The position numbers and the translations under genes are program-made. The notes beneath the pieces were generated by a model. The model was not told where the DNA came from and did no database searches. It saw only the letters and a list, made by a program, of their open reading frames with translations. Below, one piece after another: positions 16,839-25,029 of a stretch of DNA of 45,913 nt. The DNA is from an uncultured Alteromonadales bacterium (GTDB taxonomy: Bacteria > Pseudomonadota > Gammaproteobacteria > Pseudomonadales > Cellvibrionaceae): positions 1 through 45,913 of the forward strand of contig CALMJT010000227.1 of assembly GCA_937864365.1 (NCBI GenBank). Reading direction: 5' to 3'. How positions within the stretch are numbered: position 1 is the first letter of the stretch; each line of letters opens with the position of its first letter.

Positions 16839-16972
16839 TAGAGTTTCTCGCGACACAAGAATGTGTTGCCAATTTCAAGAACTGTAGGTGATTGAAATTG
16901 TGAAGAAATTGAAAATCGCATTGTCAATTTCTGTCCTCTGATTAAATCATGGATGAGTTAATCAGAGTTTCC
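16839..16972 (+). repeat. Dispersed element copy C2, tandem and lacking its left terminus
   Basis: It begins TAGAGTTTCTCGCGACACAAG directly at the end of C1, so the first 17 bases (GGAAACTCTGATTAACC) are missing. The rest matches C1 with a few substitutions (AAGAATGTGTTGCC; CATTGTCAATTTC) and ends AGAGTTTCC. The arrangement looks like tandem recombination or a serial insertion. Confidence 0.92.
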
Positions 16973-16989
16973 TAGAAACAATTAAAAAA

Positions 16990-17015
16990 ACCTCTGATGC
17001 ATTTCAGAGGTTTTT
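16990..17015. terminator. Bidirectional terminator between porin and NYN genes
   Basis: ACCTCTGA-TGCATT-TCAGAGGT is flanked by AAAAAA on the left and TTTTT on the right, so both convergent transcripts have an intrinsic terminator. The stem reuses the CCTCTGA motif of the neighbouring repeats. Confidence 0.8.
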
Positions 17016-17071
17016 GAAACACCCATAAATAAGAGAAATTCAAGAAGACTAAAACGGTTAAATTGCGATTT

Positions 17072-17548
17072 TCAATTCATAAGAAGTTTTTCATTGATGG
17101 GTTCGTACACCGAAGCCGCATTCATTAATGATGAGGCTGTTAATTGTGGAACACCATATACTTTGACGATTTTATTTTTCTTATTTTTAACGCGATCCAC
17201 CAGCAAATCGAAATCGCCGTCACCGGAGACCAATATAACGATATCAACACTGTCTGAGACGTCCATGACATCCAGGGTAATGCCTACGTCCCAATCGCCT
17301 TTCGCTGAACCATCTGATCGCTGAATATAAGGTTTTAACTTCACTTCAAAACCGATAGCTCGCAGAATATTTTGAAATTCTTCTTGTTTACGATCACCAC
17401 GATCAATCGCATAAGCGTAGGCTTTTACAACCTCGCCAAGTTGTGAAATTTCTGACCAAAACTCGTTGTAATTGAAATTCCTTTTATACGCTTGCTTAAC
17501 CGTGTAATAAACGTTCTGAACATCAACAAATACTGCCACTTTTTTCAT
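17072..17548 (-). CDS. NYN-domain (LabA/DUF88) putative ribonuclease
   Basis: A 158-residue single-domain protein of the PIN-like NYN family. The acidic residues are in place: VAVFVDVQNVYY (D9), YAIDRGDRKQEEF, KGDWDVGITLDVMD (about 100-113) and LVSGDGDFDLLVDRV (about 119-133). Members are metal-dependent RNases or RNA-processing factors in the cytoplasm; the target is unknown. An AAGGTT Shine-Dalgarno precedes the ATG. It is monocistronic and converges with the porin gene. Length is normal for the compact LabA type. Confidence 0.88.
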   Translation of the reverse strand: MKKVAVFVDVQNVYYTVKQAYKRNFNYNEFWSEISQLGEVVKAYAYAIDRGDRKQEEFQNILRAIGFEVKLKPYIQRSDGSAKGDWDVGITLDVMDVSDSVDIVILVSGDGDFDLLVDRVKNKKNKIVKVYGVPQLTASSLMNAASVYEPINEKLLMN

Positions 17549-18315
17549 GGATTAACCTTAATTATATTTATAATTCCAAGAGCTTCTTCAAAAACCACAG
17601 TGTTACACGATATCTGTAGGAATTTTCAATCACTATACATCACAGACTAAAATAGTTTGAATTTTTTTCTTCTATGAGAATACTCTAATCTCACCAATAC
17701 AATGACGCTAATAGGTAGGAAAATACGATTGAACCGTCATTCATAAATTCATCTGATAGGTAACAATAGTCACTGAGGCTTATATAAAATCACCAACTAG
17801 GCCTCTACTGAAGCATGCCATTAGATACTTCATAATTTAATCGGCGCACAGGCTTTGAAAATACAATGTTCAACTTCTTCACAATGTCAATCAGTTACCG
17901 TTCTTGAAAGTGAGGTCATATTACTGCAGCACCAGAAACTCTCAGTTAAGCATCGATTTCTATAGTAACTAGTTAAGACACTATAAGACCAAGATTAAGT
18001 AACAATTAAGGCGATAGAAATGAAATAAAGATGGCGCTATTGCCAGTGACTAAGCTTAGGCGAGTGGTTAGATAATTGCGGCTAAATGACGACACACACT
18101 ATTTTAACATCTGATAACCCAGCGATAAAAAATTAATTTTGCGATATTCACAACCATTTTTTAAAAAATGCGTGTGTTTACCGGTCATCTACAGCCTTTA
18201 ATCCAACATATAGAATACTTTTCGCGACAGAAAACATTTGTTTTATAAAGCGATATAACGCCCTAAACAGGGTTTTAATATTTAAGGCGTTCGCTTTTAT
18301 AAAACTGGTTTCTTG
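17549..18315. other. 770-bp gene-free region with a decayed repeat copy
   Basis: It contains the decayed element copy D (17800-17960) and, near 18252-18297, a loose long-range inverted repeat (AACGCC ... GGCGTT) just beyond the sbcB stop. I see no other coding or RNA feature. Confidence 0.5.
17800..17960 (-). repeat. Dispersed element copy D, strongly decayed
   Basis: In reverse orientation, patches match in the right order: GCCTCTACTGAA, CATAATTTAATCGG, GAAAATACAATGTTCAACTTCTTCACAA, TCAATCAGTTACCGTTCTTGAAA, CACCAGAAACTCTCAGTTAAGC. The internal CGACACA hairpin is lost. Identity is much lower than among copies C, G and H. Confidence 0.6.
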
Positions 18316-19731
18316 CTATAAAATCATATCTGCGTAATTTGATAGGTCTTCTAACAGCTGTATTTTTTGAGCAGATAACTGACCAGATTCTTGTAAGGTA
18401 AACACTTTTTCGTGAAATTCATCCAGGGTTAAACAACCTGGCTGTGGCTCGGTAAGTTTTTGTACTCGATAGCTGTGCCACAATTCTTGCTCTTCATAAC
18501 TTAAGGTTTCTGGAAAATTGCGCGCGCGATAACGCAATAACATATCGTTTAAGCGTTTGTCTTCAAAAGCGATAAGCGTGCTGGCTAACTCGCTACCAGA
18601 CGCCTTTCTGACCTGTTCGCATTTACTTTTGTCGCTATTGCCGATAAAACCATCGTATAAAGACTGTTCCGCTTCTATCGATTTATTAAACGGATTAGCA
18701 CTAAACACATCATTAAGTTTTTTCGTTAAGGTATGCCCTTTTAGTTTTCGCCAATTTTCGCGGCAAAAATCTAAATCAATATTTAATCGTTGAGCAGCAG
18801 ATTCATCAAGCAATTTAGGTGTTGCTAAAACCGGGCTTTTATTTAAATGCACTTCTTTTAACGCGATACGCGTTTCGCCTTCTGCCAAATCGGCGGTGGG
18901 TGTGTAGAGCTTTTCTAAAATAACGTCTGCGGATAATTTCAGTAACGAATCTGGATTATGAGCAAGATCGTAACAAATAACCGAGTTTTTATTTTTAGGA
19001 TGCATTGCTAAAGGAACAATAAGACTCGCACAACCATGAACCGCCGGGAAGCGTGACGAAACATGCAATAACGGTTTGGTAGTGACGACATCGATTAATT
19101 CGAACGCTTTACGCTTGTCGCGAAGCTCGAACAGATAATCAAACAGTTTAGGTTGTTTGGTTTTAATTAATTTGGCTAAAGCAATAGTTGCGTACACATC
19201 CGATAACGCATCATGTGCGGCATCGTGAATTAAATTATTGGCAGCAGATAAATTTTCTAATTTAAAACTGACGACGCCCTCTACCGTTGGCCATTCAATA
19301 CCTTCTGGACGTATGGCATAACATAAGCGCACCATATCAATGATGTCCCAGCGGCTATTGCCATTTTTCCATTCGCGCTCGTAGGGGTCGTAAAAATTAC
19401 GCCATAAACTGTAACGCGTAACTTCGTCATCAAACCGAATGCTGTTGTACCCAACGCCACAGGTGTTTGGTGCCGACAATTGTTGATGAACTTGCGAGAC
19501 AAACTCTCGCTCATCAAGACCTTTTTCCAAAGCCATTAACGGATTAATACCCGTAATTAAACATGCTTCTGGATGCGGTAAAAAATCCGGCGTTGGTTTG
19601 CATAAAATATTAATCGGATCATCGATAATATTTAAATCGAGATCGGTACGAATACCTGCAAACTGAACAGGACGGTCCTTCGAAGGGGTTGCACCCCAGG
19701 TTTCGTAGTCGTGCCAAAAAAAACTGCTCAA
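18316..19731 (-). CDS. sbcB: Exodeoxyribonuclease I
   Basis: A 3'-5' single-strand DNA exonuclease acting in recombination and mismatch repair. The 471-residue product has the DEDDh exonuclease domain: HDYETWGATPSKDRPVQFAGIRTD at the N-terminus (D8, E10), GYNSIRFDDEVTRYSLWRNFYDPYEREW near 97-124, and DAAHDALSDVYATIALAK near 178-195 with the final His/Asp pair. The characteristic SH3-like and C-terminal helical regions follow, ending with the SbcB-like RYRARNFPETLSYEEQELW block. Length agrees with E. coli ExoI (475). It is transcribed alone, and a repeat copy lies 67 bp upstream of its start. Confidence 0.93.
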   Translation of the reverse strand: MSSFFWHDYETWGATPSKDRPVQFAGIRTDLDLNIIDDPINILCKPTPDFLPHPEACLITGINPLMALEKGLDEREFVSQVHQQLSAPNTCGVGYNSIRFDDEVTRYSLWRNFYDPYEREWKNGNSRWDIIDMVRLCYAIRPEGIEWPTVEGVVSFKLENLSAANNLIHDAAHDALSDVYATIALAKLIKTKQPKLFDYLFELRDKRKAFELIDVVTTKPLLHVSSRFPAVHGCASLIVPLAMHPKNKNSVICYDLAHNPDSLLKLSADVILEKLYTPTADLAEGETRIALKEVHLNKSPVLATPKLLDESAAQRLNIDLDFCRENWRKLKGHTLTKKLNDVFSANPFNKSIEAEQSLYDGFIGNSDKSKCEQVRKASGSELASTLIAFEDKRLNDMLLRYRARNFPETLSYEEQELWHSYRVQKLTEPQPGCLTLDEFHEKVFTLQESGQLSAQKIQLLEDLSNYADMIL

Positions 19732-19797
19732 AATAAACCTTTTTGAATTTCATTAAGTACAATTAATGTAGCAATGTTTATATGCTGCCTATCAATT

Positions 19798-19895
19798 GGA
19801 AACTCTGATTAACCGAGAGTTTCCAGAGACACAACCATGTGTCGTCAATTTTAGTGTCGTCAATTTTAATCATTGAGGAGCTAATCACAGGTTAC
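19798..19895 (+). repeat. Dispersed element copy E, internally deleted
   Basis: It has the left end GGAAACTCTGATTAACCGAGAGTTTCC and the hairpin GAGACACAACCATGTGTCGTC, then the motif GTGTCGTCAATTTTA duplicated in part. The right end is degenerate (CATTGAGGAGCTAATCACAGGTTAC). The inner palindrome is missing, leaving about 98 bp. Confidence 0.8.
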
Positions 19896-19900
19896 AAGAG

Positions 19901-20242
19901 CTATACTTCTTCAACCATTTTCACAATGGTTTTTTTAAGATAAACCTTTTTACCGTCTTTCTTTTTTAAAACAAGCATACCTTCATAACCGCCCAGAGTA
20001 AAAACGCCATCACTGCCGTTCACTTCGCCAACAAATTCAACTTGTTCAAAATTTTTACCATCGGTTAAATAAACATTATAGCGTTTATGAACGGTAATAT
20101 AGTCCTCAGTAACAGGTAAAGATTGTTTCCGTACTTTAGCCTCCTTTCGAGAAGATATTTTTGCGGAAACGTATCCGTAAATCACCATTAAAATGATTAT
20201 AGAAACAATTACTGCCCAAACCTGCGACATAGAGAAATCCAT
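19901..20242 (-). CDS. Small membrane-anchored protein of unknown function
   Basis: The 113-residue product has one N-terminal membrane helix (VWAVIVSIIILMVIYGYV, about 8-25), a basic linker (SSRKEAKVRKQ) and a C-terminal domain of short beta strands (YNVYLTDGKNFEQVEFVGEV, VFTLGGYEGMLVLKKKDGKKVYLKKTIVKMVEEV). I do not recognise the family. It starts 5 nt after the ybjQ-like stop, so the two are probably co-transcribed. An alternative start at the fifth codon (also ATG) is possible. Confidence 0.7.
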   Translation of the reverse strand: MDFSMSQVWAVIVSIIILMVIYGYVSAKISSRKEAKVRKQSLPVTEDYITVHKRYNVYLTDGKNFEQVEFVGEVNGSDGVFTLGGYEGMLVLKKKDGKKVYLKKTIVKMVEEV

Positions 20243-20247
20243 TCTGT

Positions 20248-20568
20248 TTAGCGATACCGAACAGCCGTGCCACTGACACTCACCATCATCATGCCGCCTT
20301 TTTCACCAATCACTTCGTAATCGATATCGATACCAACAATGCCGTTGGCGCCTAATCTCATGGCTTGCTCTTCCATTTCGTGAAAGGCAATTTGCCGAGC
20401 CTTACCCATTTCTTTTTCATAGGCACCAGCGCGACCGCCAACAATATCGCGAATGGCGCCGAATAAATCTTTAAAGATATTAGCGCCTAAAATAGCCTCA
20501 CCAACAACAACCCCGAGATATTCTGTAATTTGATGACCGTCAATATTAGAAGTGGTTGTTTTTAACAT
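20248..20568 (-). CDS. YbjQ/UPF0145-family protein
   Basis: A 106-residue member of the YbjQ family (annotated as a putative heavy-metal-binding domain, function unproven). It has the typical blocks [69 protein letters not shown] and [12 protein letters not shown]. The ATG at 20568 follows GGAGAG at a good distance; an upstream in-frame TTG overlaps that ribosome site and is rejected. It is followed by a small membrane protein gene in the same direction. Confidence 0.9.
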   Translation of the reverse strand: MLKTTTSNIDGHQITEYLGVVVGEAILGANIFKDLFGAIRDIVGGRAGAYEKEMGKARQIAFHEMEEQAMRLGANGIVGIDIDYEVIGEKGGMMMVSVSGTAVRYR

Positions 20569-20599
20569 TTTGCTCTCCAAAATTTATTGGAATGATTAC

Positions 20600-20751
20600 G
20601 AGAAACTCTGATTAAACGAGAGTTTCTAGCGATACAAGGATGTGTCACCAATTTCAAAAATTGTGAGTAATTGAAATTGTGAAGAACCTCGAAATCACAT
20701 GTTCAATGTCTGCACTCTGATCGAATCATGGATGAGTTAATCAGAGATTCT
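20600..20751 (+). repeat. Dispersed 151-bp element, copy F
   Basis: Full length with moderate divergence: GAGAAACTCTGATTAAACGAGAGTTTC, GCGATACAAGGATGTGTCACC, GAAATTGTGAAGAACCTCGAAATCACATG, then CACTCTGATCGAATCATGGATGAG and TTAATCAGAGATTC. It lies between phhB and ybjQ, upstream of the latter. Confidence 0.9.
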
Positions 20752-20839
20752 TACAATTCATAAACGAAGAATATATTCCATGGATTTATGCCATGATTAT
20801 TGCCAGGCGCAAGTCTTTATTTTAGAAATCTTAAAATGG

Positions 20840-21148
20840 TTACGCCGTCATCAATTGCTGGTCAGTTTTGGACGCCATATCAATATCACGTTGCGTTAAA
20901 CCCGCCACCGAATGCGTCCACCAAATAACGGTTAAGCTACCCCACTCTACAATCAGTTTTGGATGATGATCAAAAGCATCAGCCAAATTAGCAAGTATCT
21001 GCGCGGCTGCGGTTGCACCTTGAAAATCACTGAACGAATACTGCTTAACTAGCTGAGAAACCTTATCTTTTGTCTCAAGATTCCAGCCAGACAACAACTG
21101 TAATTGCTGCTGAATTTGTTGTTCGGTCAATAGCGGATTATCGCCCAT
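20840..21148 (-). CDS. phhB: Pterin-4a-carbinolamine dehydratase
   Basis: It dehydrates 4a-hydroxytetrahydrobiopterin, recycling the cofactor of phenylalanine hydroxylase. The 102-residue protein shows the family signature DAFDHHPKLIVEWGSLTVIWWTHSVAGLTQRDIDMA, with the catalytic His-His-Pro and the second His in THSVAGLT, plus the N-terminal W (SGWNLE). The ATG at 21148 is preferred since GGGAGG precedes it by 5 nt; the ATG 18 nt upstream has no ribosome site. Phenylalanine hydroxylase itself is not in the window. Confidence 0.92.
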   Translation of the reverse strand: MGDNPLLTEQQIQQQLQLLSGWNLETKDKVSQLVKQYSFSDFQGATAAAQILANLADAFDHHPKLIVEWGSLTVIWWTHSVAGLTQRDIDMASKTDQQLMTA

Positions 21149-21193
21149 GTGAGCCTCCCATAACATTTACGATTAAAAGCAATTTTCACATAC

Positions 21194-21222
21194 AAAAAAG
21201 GCCGGAGATCTCCGGCCTTTTC
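21194..21222. terminator. Terminator downstream of fumarase
   Basis: GGCCGGAGATCTCCGGCC is a perfect self-complementary 18-mer flanked by AAAAAA and TTTT. It lies 14 nt beyond the fumarase stop, so it should end that transcript before phhB. Confidence 0.88.
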
Positions 21223-21235
21223 ACACGACGGCTGC

Positions 21236-22753
21236 TTATTTAACTTCAATAATGCCTTCTTCGATTTTTGCTTTCCAGATTTTTGGACCCGTTTGGTGAA
21301 CAGACTCACCTTTGCTGTCTACGGCAACGGTAACGGGCATATCTTCTACTTCAAACTCGTAGATAGCTTCCATACCTAGGTCTTCAAAGGCAAGCACTTT
21401 TGCCGCTTTAATCGCCTTAGAGACCAAGTAGGCAGAACCACCAACAGCCATCAAGTACACCGCTTTGTTGTCTTTGATCGCTTCGATAGCCGCAGGACCA
21501 CGCTCTGCTTTACCCACCATGCCAGCAAGGCCGGTTTTTTCAAGCATAGTACGAGTGAACTTGTCCATACGAGTGGCCGTCGTTGGGCCAGCAGGGCCAA
21601 CAACTTCGTTACCAACTGGATCAACAGGGCCTACGTAGTAAATCATGCGGTTGGTGAAATCAACCGGTAACTCTTCGCCTTTGGCAATCATATCAACCAT
21701 GCGCTTATGAGCAGCATCACGGCCGGTTAACAACTTACCAGACAACAATACGGTTTCACCGGGTTGCCATTCTGCCACGTCTTCTTTGGTTAGCTCATCA
21801 AGATTAACACGGCGTGCAGAACCTACTTCCCAAGTGATTTCTGGCCAATCGTCTAGGCTTGGTGGAGTTTGCAGTGATGGGCCTGAGCCATCTAGGGTGA
21901 ACTTCACCAAACGCGTAGCCGCACAGTTTGGAATAACTGCAACTGGCTTGTTGGCAGCATGAGTCGGGCAATCTTTTACTTTAACATCTAAAACGGTGGT
22001 TAAACCGCCAAGACCTTGGGCACCAATACCCAACTTGTTGACCTTATCCATGATCTCTAAACGCAATTCTTCAGCACGGTTAGAGGCGCCGCGCTCTTGC
22101 AAGTCTTGAATATCAATTGGATCAAGCAGTGCTTCTTTAGCCATAGCCATGGCTTTATCGGCGGTACCGCCAATACCAATGCCCAAAATACCAGGAGGAC
22201 ACCAGCCAGCGCCCATGGTTGGCAATACGCTCAGAATCCAATCCACAACAGAGTCAGACGGGTTCAACATGGCAAACTTGGTTTTGGCTTCACTGCCACC
22301 ACCTTTGGCTACCACATGAACGTCAACTTTATCGCCCGGAACGAGCTTATAGGTGATCATGGCAGGAGTGTTATCGCCGGTGTTTTTACGCGCGCCATCT
22401 GGATCAGCCAGAACAGAAGCACGAAGCTTGTTGTCTGGGTGGTTGTATGCGCGGCGAACACCTTCGTTAACCATATCTTCAATTGAACAATCGGCGTCCC
22501 ATTGTACGTTCATACCGATCTTCATAATCACACTAACGATACCAGTGTCCTGACAAATAGGACGATGCCCCTCTGCACACATACGCGAATTGATTAGAAT
22601 TTGCGCCATTGCGTCTTTAGCCGCTGGGTTTGCTTCGCGCTCGTAAGCTTGATGAACCGCTTGGATAAAGTCTTTGGGGTGATAGTAAGAGATAAACTGG
22701 AGGGCGTCGGCGATGCTGTCGATAAGGTCTTGTTGACGGATTATAGTGGTCAT
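21236..22753 (-). CDS. Fumarate hydratase, class I (iron-sulfur)
   Basis: Oxygen-sensitive [4Fe-4S] fumarase interconverting fumarate and malate in the TCA cycle. The 505-residue protein contains both the alpha-like region (CAEGHRPICQDTGIVSVIMKIG with two cluster cysteines, KGGGSEAKTKFAMLNPSD, GAGWCPPGILGIGIGGTADKAM, CPTHAANKPVAVIPNCAATR) and the beta-like region (GKLLTGRDAAHKRMVDM, YVGPVDPVGNEVVGPAGPTTATRMDKF, KAERGPAAIEAIK). The ATG at 22753 (protein MTTIIRQQD) follows AAAGAGAAG. The frame stays open about 90 nt further upstream, but that leader lacks homology-like character. An intrinsic terminator lies just after the stop. Confidence 0.93.
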   Translation of the reverse strand: MTTIIRQQDLIDSIADALQFISYYHPKDFIQAVHQAYEREANPAAKDAMAQILINSRMCAEGHRPICQDTGIVSVIMKIGMNVQWDADCSIEDMVNEGVRRAYNHPDNKLRASVLADPDGARKNTGDNTPAMITYKLVPGDKVDVHVVAKGGGSEAKTKFAMLNPSDSVVDWILSVLPTMGAGWCPPGILGIGIGGTADKAMAMAKEALLDPIDIQDLQERGASNRAEELRLEIMDKVNKLGIGAQGLGGLTTVLDVKVKDCPTHAANKPVAVIPNCAATRLVKFTLDGSGPSLQTPPSLDDWPEITWEVGSARRVNLDELTKEDVAEWQPGETVLLSGKLLTGRDAAHKRMVDMIAKGEELPVDFTNRMIYYVGPVDPVGNEVVGPAGPTTATRMDKFTRTMLEKTGLAGMVGKAERGPAAIEAIKDNKAVYLMAVGGSAYLVSKAIKAAKVLAFEDLGMEAIYEFEVEDMPVTVAVDSKGESVHQTGPKIWKAKIEEGIIEVK

Positions 22754-23335
22754 TGCGCACTTCTCTTTATCGGCTAGTTTTGGTTGATTTGGGCGCAATT
22801 CTACAACATTCAAACGGGTATTTCTCCTGTGTGAGTGTGTAGCCACTTAAACTTTGGTCGAGCTAATCTAAAGCTCAGATTTTATTCAATTCGCCTTCAA
22901 AGTTTGACTAAACTGCTCTCGCAGCCAGTTTTCATAAACCTCACCGTATTTAACATCAGCTCTTGCAATGTTCATACAAGGCAACCAAAAGCTTCCCTCA
23001 TAAGCAGCAGACACTGATAACACCTATCAACAGAGATTAATAACTCATCGAACCAATTGCCGTAAATTTGCTAATTAAAACCAGCGAACAGCTTTTCTAG
23101 CGATACAAAGATATGTCATTAAATACAAGAACCAAAAAAGATGGGAATCGTTAAAACCTAGGGAAGTGTTAAAGCGTAGGGAAGTGTTGAAACGCGGTAA
23201 GCTGCATTATCAACTTATGCTCTGGGTTGAACGTGATAAAACCAAAGAAACAATTACCACTGCATAAATTGAAATGAGAAAAGAAAGAATGATGATTAAA
23301 TCTGAGTCGGTTACCCAATTAATCGCTGTTATTAA
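22754..23335. other. Gene-free region upstream of fumarase
   Basis: About 580 bp. It holds the fumarase upstream region and, at roughly 23028-23140, a faint relic of the dispersed element (AGAGATTAATAACTCATCG; TTTTCTAGCGATACAAAGATATGTCATTAAATACAAGAACC). The 18-bp near-repeat CCTAGGGAAGTGTTAAAG / CGTAGGGAAGTGTTGAAA occurs in tandem at 23157-23192. There is no coding signal. Confidence 0.45.
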
Positions 23336-23486
23336 GGAAACTCTGATTAACCTAGAGTTTCTCGCAACACAGGGATGTGTCGCCAATTTCAAGAACAGTA
23401 AGTGATTGAAGTTGTGAAGAAATTGGAAATCGCATTGTCAATTTCTGTCCTCTGATTAAATCATGGATGAATTAATCAGAGGTTCC
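23336..23486 (+). repeat. Dispersed 151-bp element, copy G, inserted in a palindrome
   Basis: A full 151-bp copy, close to C1 (left end GGAAACTCTGATTAACC, right end TTAATCAGAGGTTCC). TTAA immediately precedes (23332-23335) and follows (23487-23490) it, a candidate target duplication. Removing the element and one TTAA would restore a palindrome with 14-bp arms (ATCGCTGTTATTAA and its complement around a single C). Confidence 0.92.
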
Positions 23487-23535
23487 TTAACTTAATAACA
23501 GCGATCTAAATGAACTAACTCGAATTGGATGTTAA

Positions 23536-23946
23536 TTATATACTTGGAGGACCGTATTTATTTACACCTTCGGTACCTTGCAAACAACCATTCTCGACAA
23601 ATGCCCAAATACCACCAATTACCGGAATCAAGTTAATAAGAATCCACCAACCAGATTTGTCTCGATCATGCCATCTCTTAACTTGCACAACAAAAGAAAT
23701 CCAGATTATTGGTATATATAGAATAATTGTTATCACCCCAATGAAAGACTCATTCAAACCTAGAACAACGGAGATAAAACCAGACAATATTGCAAAAATA
23801 ATTATACCTAAAAACACTAACCAATATGTTTTTCTAGTTGTTCTGCCTTTTGGAGAAAAAAGAATCTGAGCCAATGTTGGCTTAATTAATTCACCCGAAT
23901 CAGCCGATAATTCGGAATTTGGAGCGGAGTAAACATTATCGGTCAT
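23536..23946 (-). CDS. DUF805 inner-membrane protein
   Basis: A 136-residue protein with an N-terminal cytoplasmic tail, the DUF805 block ILFSPKGRTTRKTYW (about 29-43), three hydrophobic helices (VFLGIIIFAILSGFISVVL; VITIILYIPIIWISFVV; WWILINLIPVIGGIWAFV) and the signature VKRWHDRDKSGWWIL. It ends with the family's low-complexity GTEGVNKYGPPSI. Function is unknown; some relatives are induced under stress. AAAGGAT precedes the ATG. It is monocistronic, with a palindrome interrupted by a repeat copy downstream. Confidence 0.9.
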   Translation of the reverse strand: MTDNVYSAPNSELSADSGELIKPTLAQILFSPKGRTTRKTYWLVFLGIIIFAILSGFISVVLGLNESFIGVITIILYIPIIWISFVVQVKRWHDRDKSGWWILINLIPVIGGIWAFVENGCLQGTEGVNKYGPPSI

Positions 23947-24152
23947 AAAATATCCTTTTTTTAATTTAACGAGATAATTACATCAAAACTGTTACAAAGA
24001 CGAAGTATAAATCGAGAAGTACTGCAATAGATACAACTTCAATTTAATGAGTGGTAAATAAAACCAAAAACTATCATTTTCGAGACGTACAAACAACAAA
24101 ATGAATCAAACCCAACGTAGGTTCTATTTGCGATACAAAGTTACAAAGTATA

Positions 24153-24303
24153 GGAGCCTCTGATTAACTCATCCATGATTTAATCAGAGGACAGAAATTG
24201 ACAATGCGATTTCCAATTTCCTCACAATTTCAATCACTTCCCGTTCTTGAAATTGGCGACACATCCTTGTGTCGCGACAAACTCTAGGTTAATCAGAGGT
24301 TCC
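24153..24303 (-). repeat. Dispersed 151-bp element, copy H (inverted), next to truncated NYN gene
   Basis: A full 151-bp copy in reverse: GGAGCCTCTGATTAA at the left and TTAATCAGAGGTTCC at the right, with intact inner palindrome and CGACACA hairpin. TATA flanks both sides (24149-24152 and 24304-24307), a candidate target duplication. Confidence 0.92.
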
Positions 24304-24337
24304 TATAATAAAAGTCTTCATTTGATAAATCTAAAAA

Positions 24338-24766
24338 CTAACGCTTTCCTTCCAGCAATTCATTTAAAGCTCTATCTGTTAACTTCCATTGTTTCTCATG
24401 TTTAATTGTTCCTAGTCGCAGTGCAAATTTTCTTTGTTTTTTTAATTCATCAAAAATCTTTTTTCTGTGAATGGTTTTACTATCTTTAGCAAAATCAAGA
24501 ACTCGCTTATTCGTTTCACCTTGCAGGACCAATGGGTAGTGAGCTTTAATATCAATTGGTGGTGAATCATAATAAAAAACTCTATAAAGATGTTGAAATA
24601 TATGTTGCCCGCTATGATTCAAATGCTTCTTAACACACTCACTCAGTATCTTGGCTGTCTGTTCAGGTGATAGATCAGGTTGACGCCCGTAATACTTTCT
24701 CTTAAAAAATTGCAACCTTTTCAAAAAAAATGAACCATCAACAAGAACGGCTACCCTAAGATCCAT
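24338..24766 (-). pseudogene. Truncated NYN-domain gene
   Basis: The 142-residue frame starts like an NYN/PIN-like RNase (VAVLVDGSFFLKRLQFFKRKYYG, then HLYRVFYYDSPP and FDELKKQRKFALRLG) with a good GGGAGATAA ribosome site. It stops at KR with TAG (24338-24340). In family members I recall, this region is followed by a segment leading to QKGVD.KIG.DIA and a second acidic motif SGDSDF; none of that exists here. Reading past the TAG in frame gives FLDLSNEDFYY, which resembles the expected continuation, and then the repeat element begins at 24303. I found no remainder of the gene on the far side. It is therefore probably inactive, though a short functional product is not excluded. Confidence 0.6.
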
Positions 24767-24801
24767 CTCTGATTATCTCCCTGAATTTTAAGCAAAAAAA
24801 A

Positions 24802-24851
24802 CCGCGGGTTTGGCGAAGCTGTTAACGAGTAAGCTAAGCGTAGCCGCGGGT
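24802..24851. other. Paired CCGCGGGT motifs with internal hairpin
   Basis: CCGCGGGT occurs at 24802-24809 and again at 24844-24851. Each contains the palindrome CCGCGG, so they act both as direct and as inverted repeats. Between them AAGCT and AGCTT-like segments can also pair. This GC-rich block stands out in AT-rich DNA 35 nt before the truncated NYN gene. Its role is unknown. Confidence 0.35.
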
Positions 24852-25029
24852 GCTATGTCGTATTAGTATGCTCAATTATCTTGTCAAGAGTTAGTTTCCG
24901 ACGATTTTGTGGAGTAGTAACTAAAGTAATTAACATTTAGCAAGGATTAATTAATTTTAGTTACTACTATATAAGAGTGCCCGGTGCATCTCCAGAATAT
25001 CTTGATCACGACCTAATATACATTGGAAA

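Noticed and set aside
16668-16972. Possible CRISPR array from the tandem repeats after the porin
   Set aside because: Units are about 150 bp, unequal, contain multiple hairpins and have no spacers; they are copies of the dispersed element.
24802-24851. Possible integron attC or tRNA-like site (CCGCGGGT pair with GTTAAC in the middle)
   Set aside because: No proper R'/R'' core pair, no integrase gene nearby, and no tRNA fold could be drawn.
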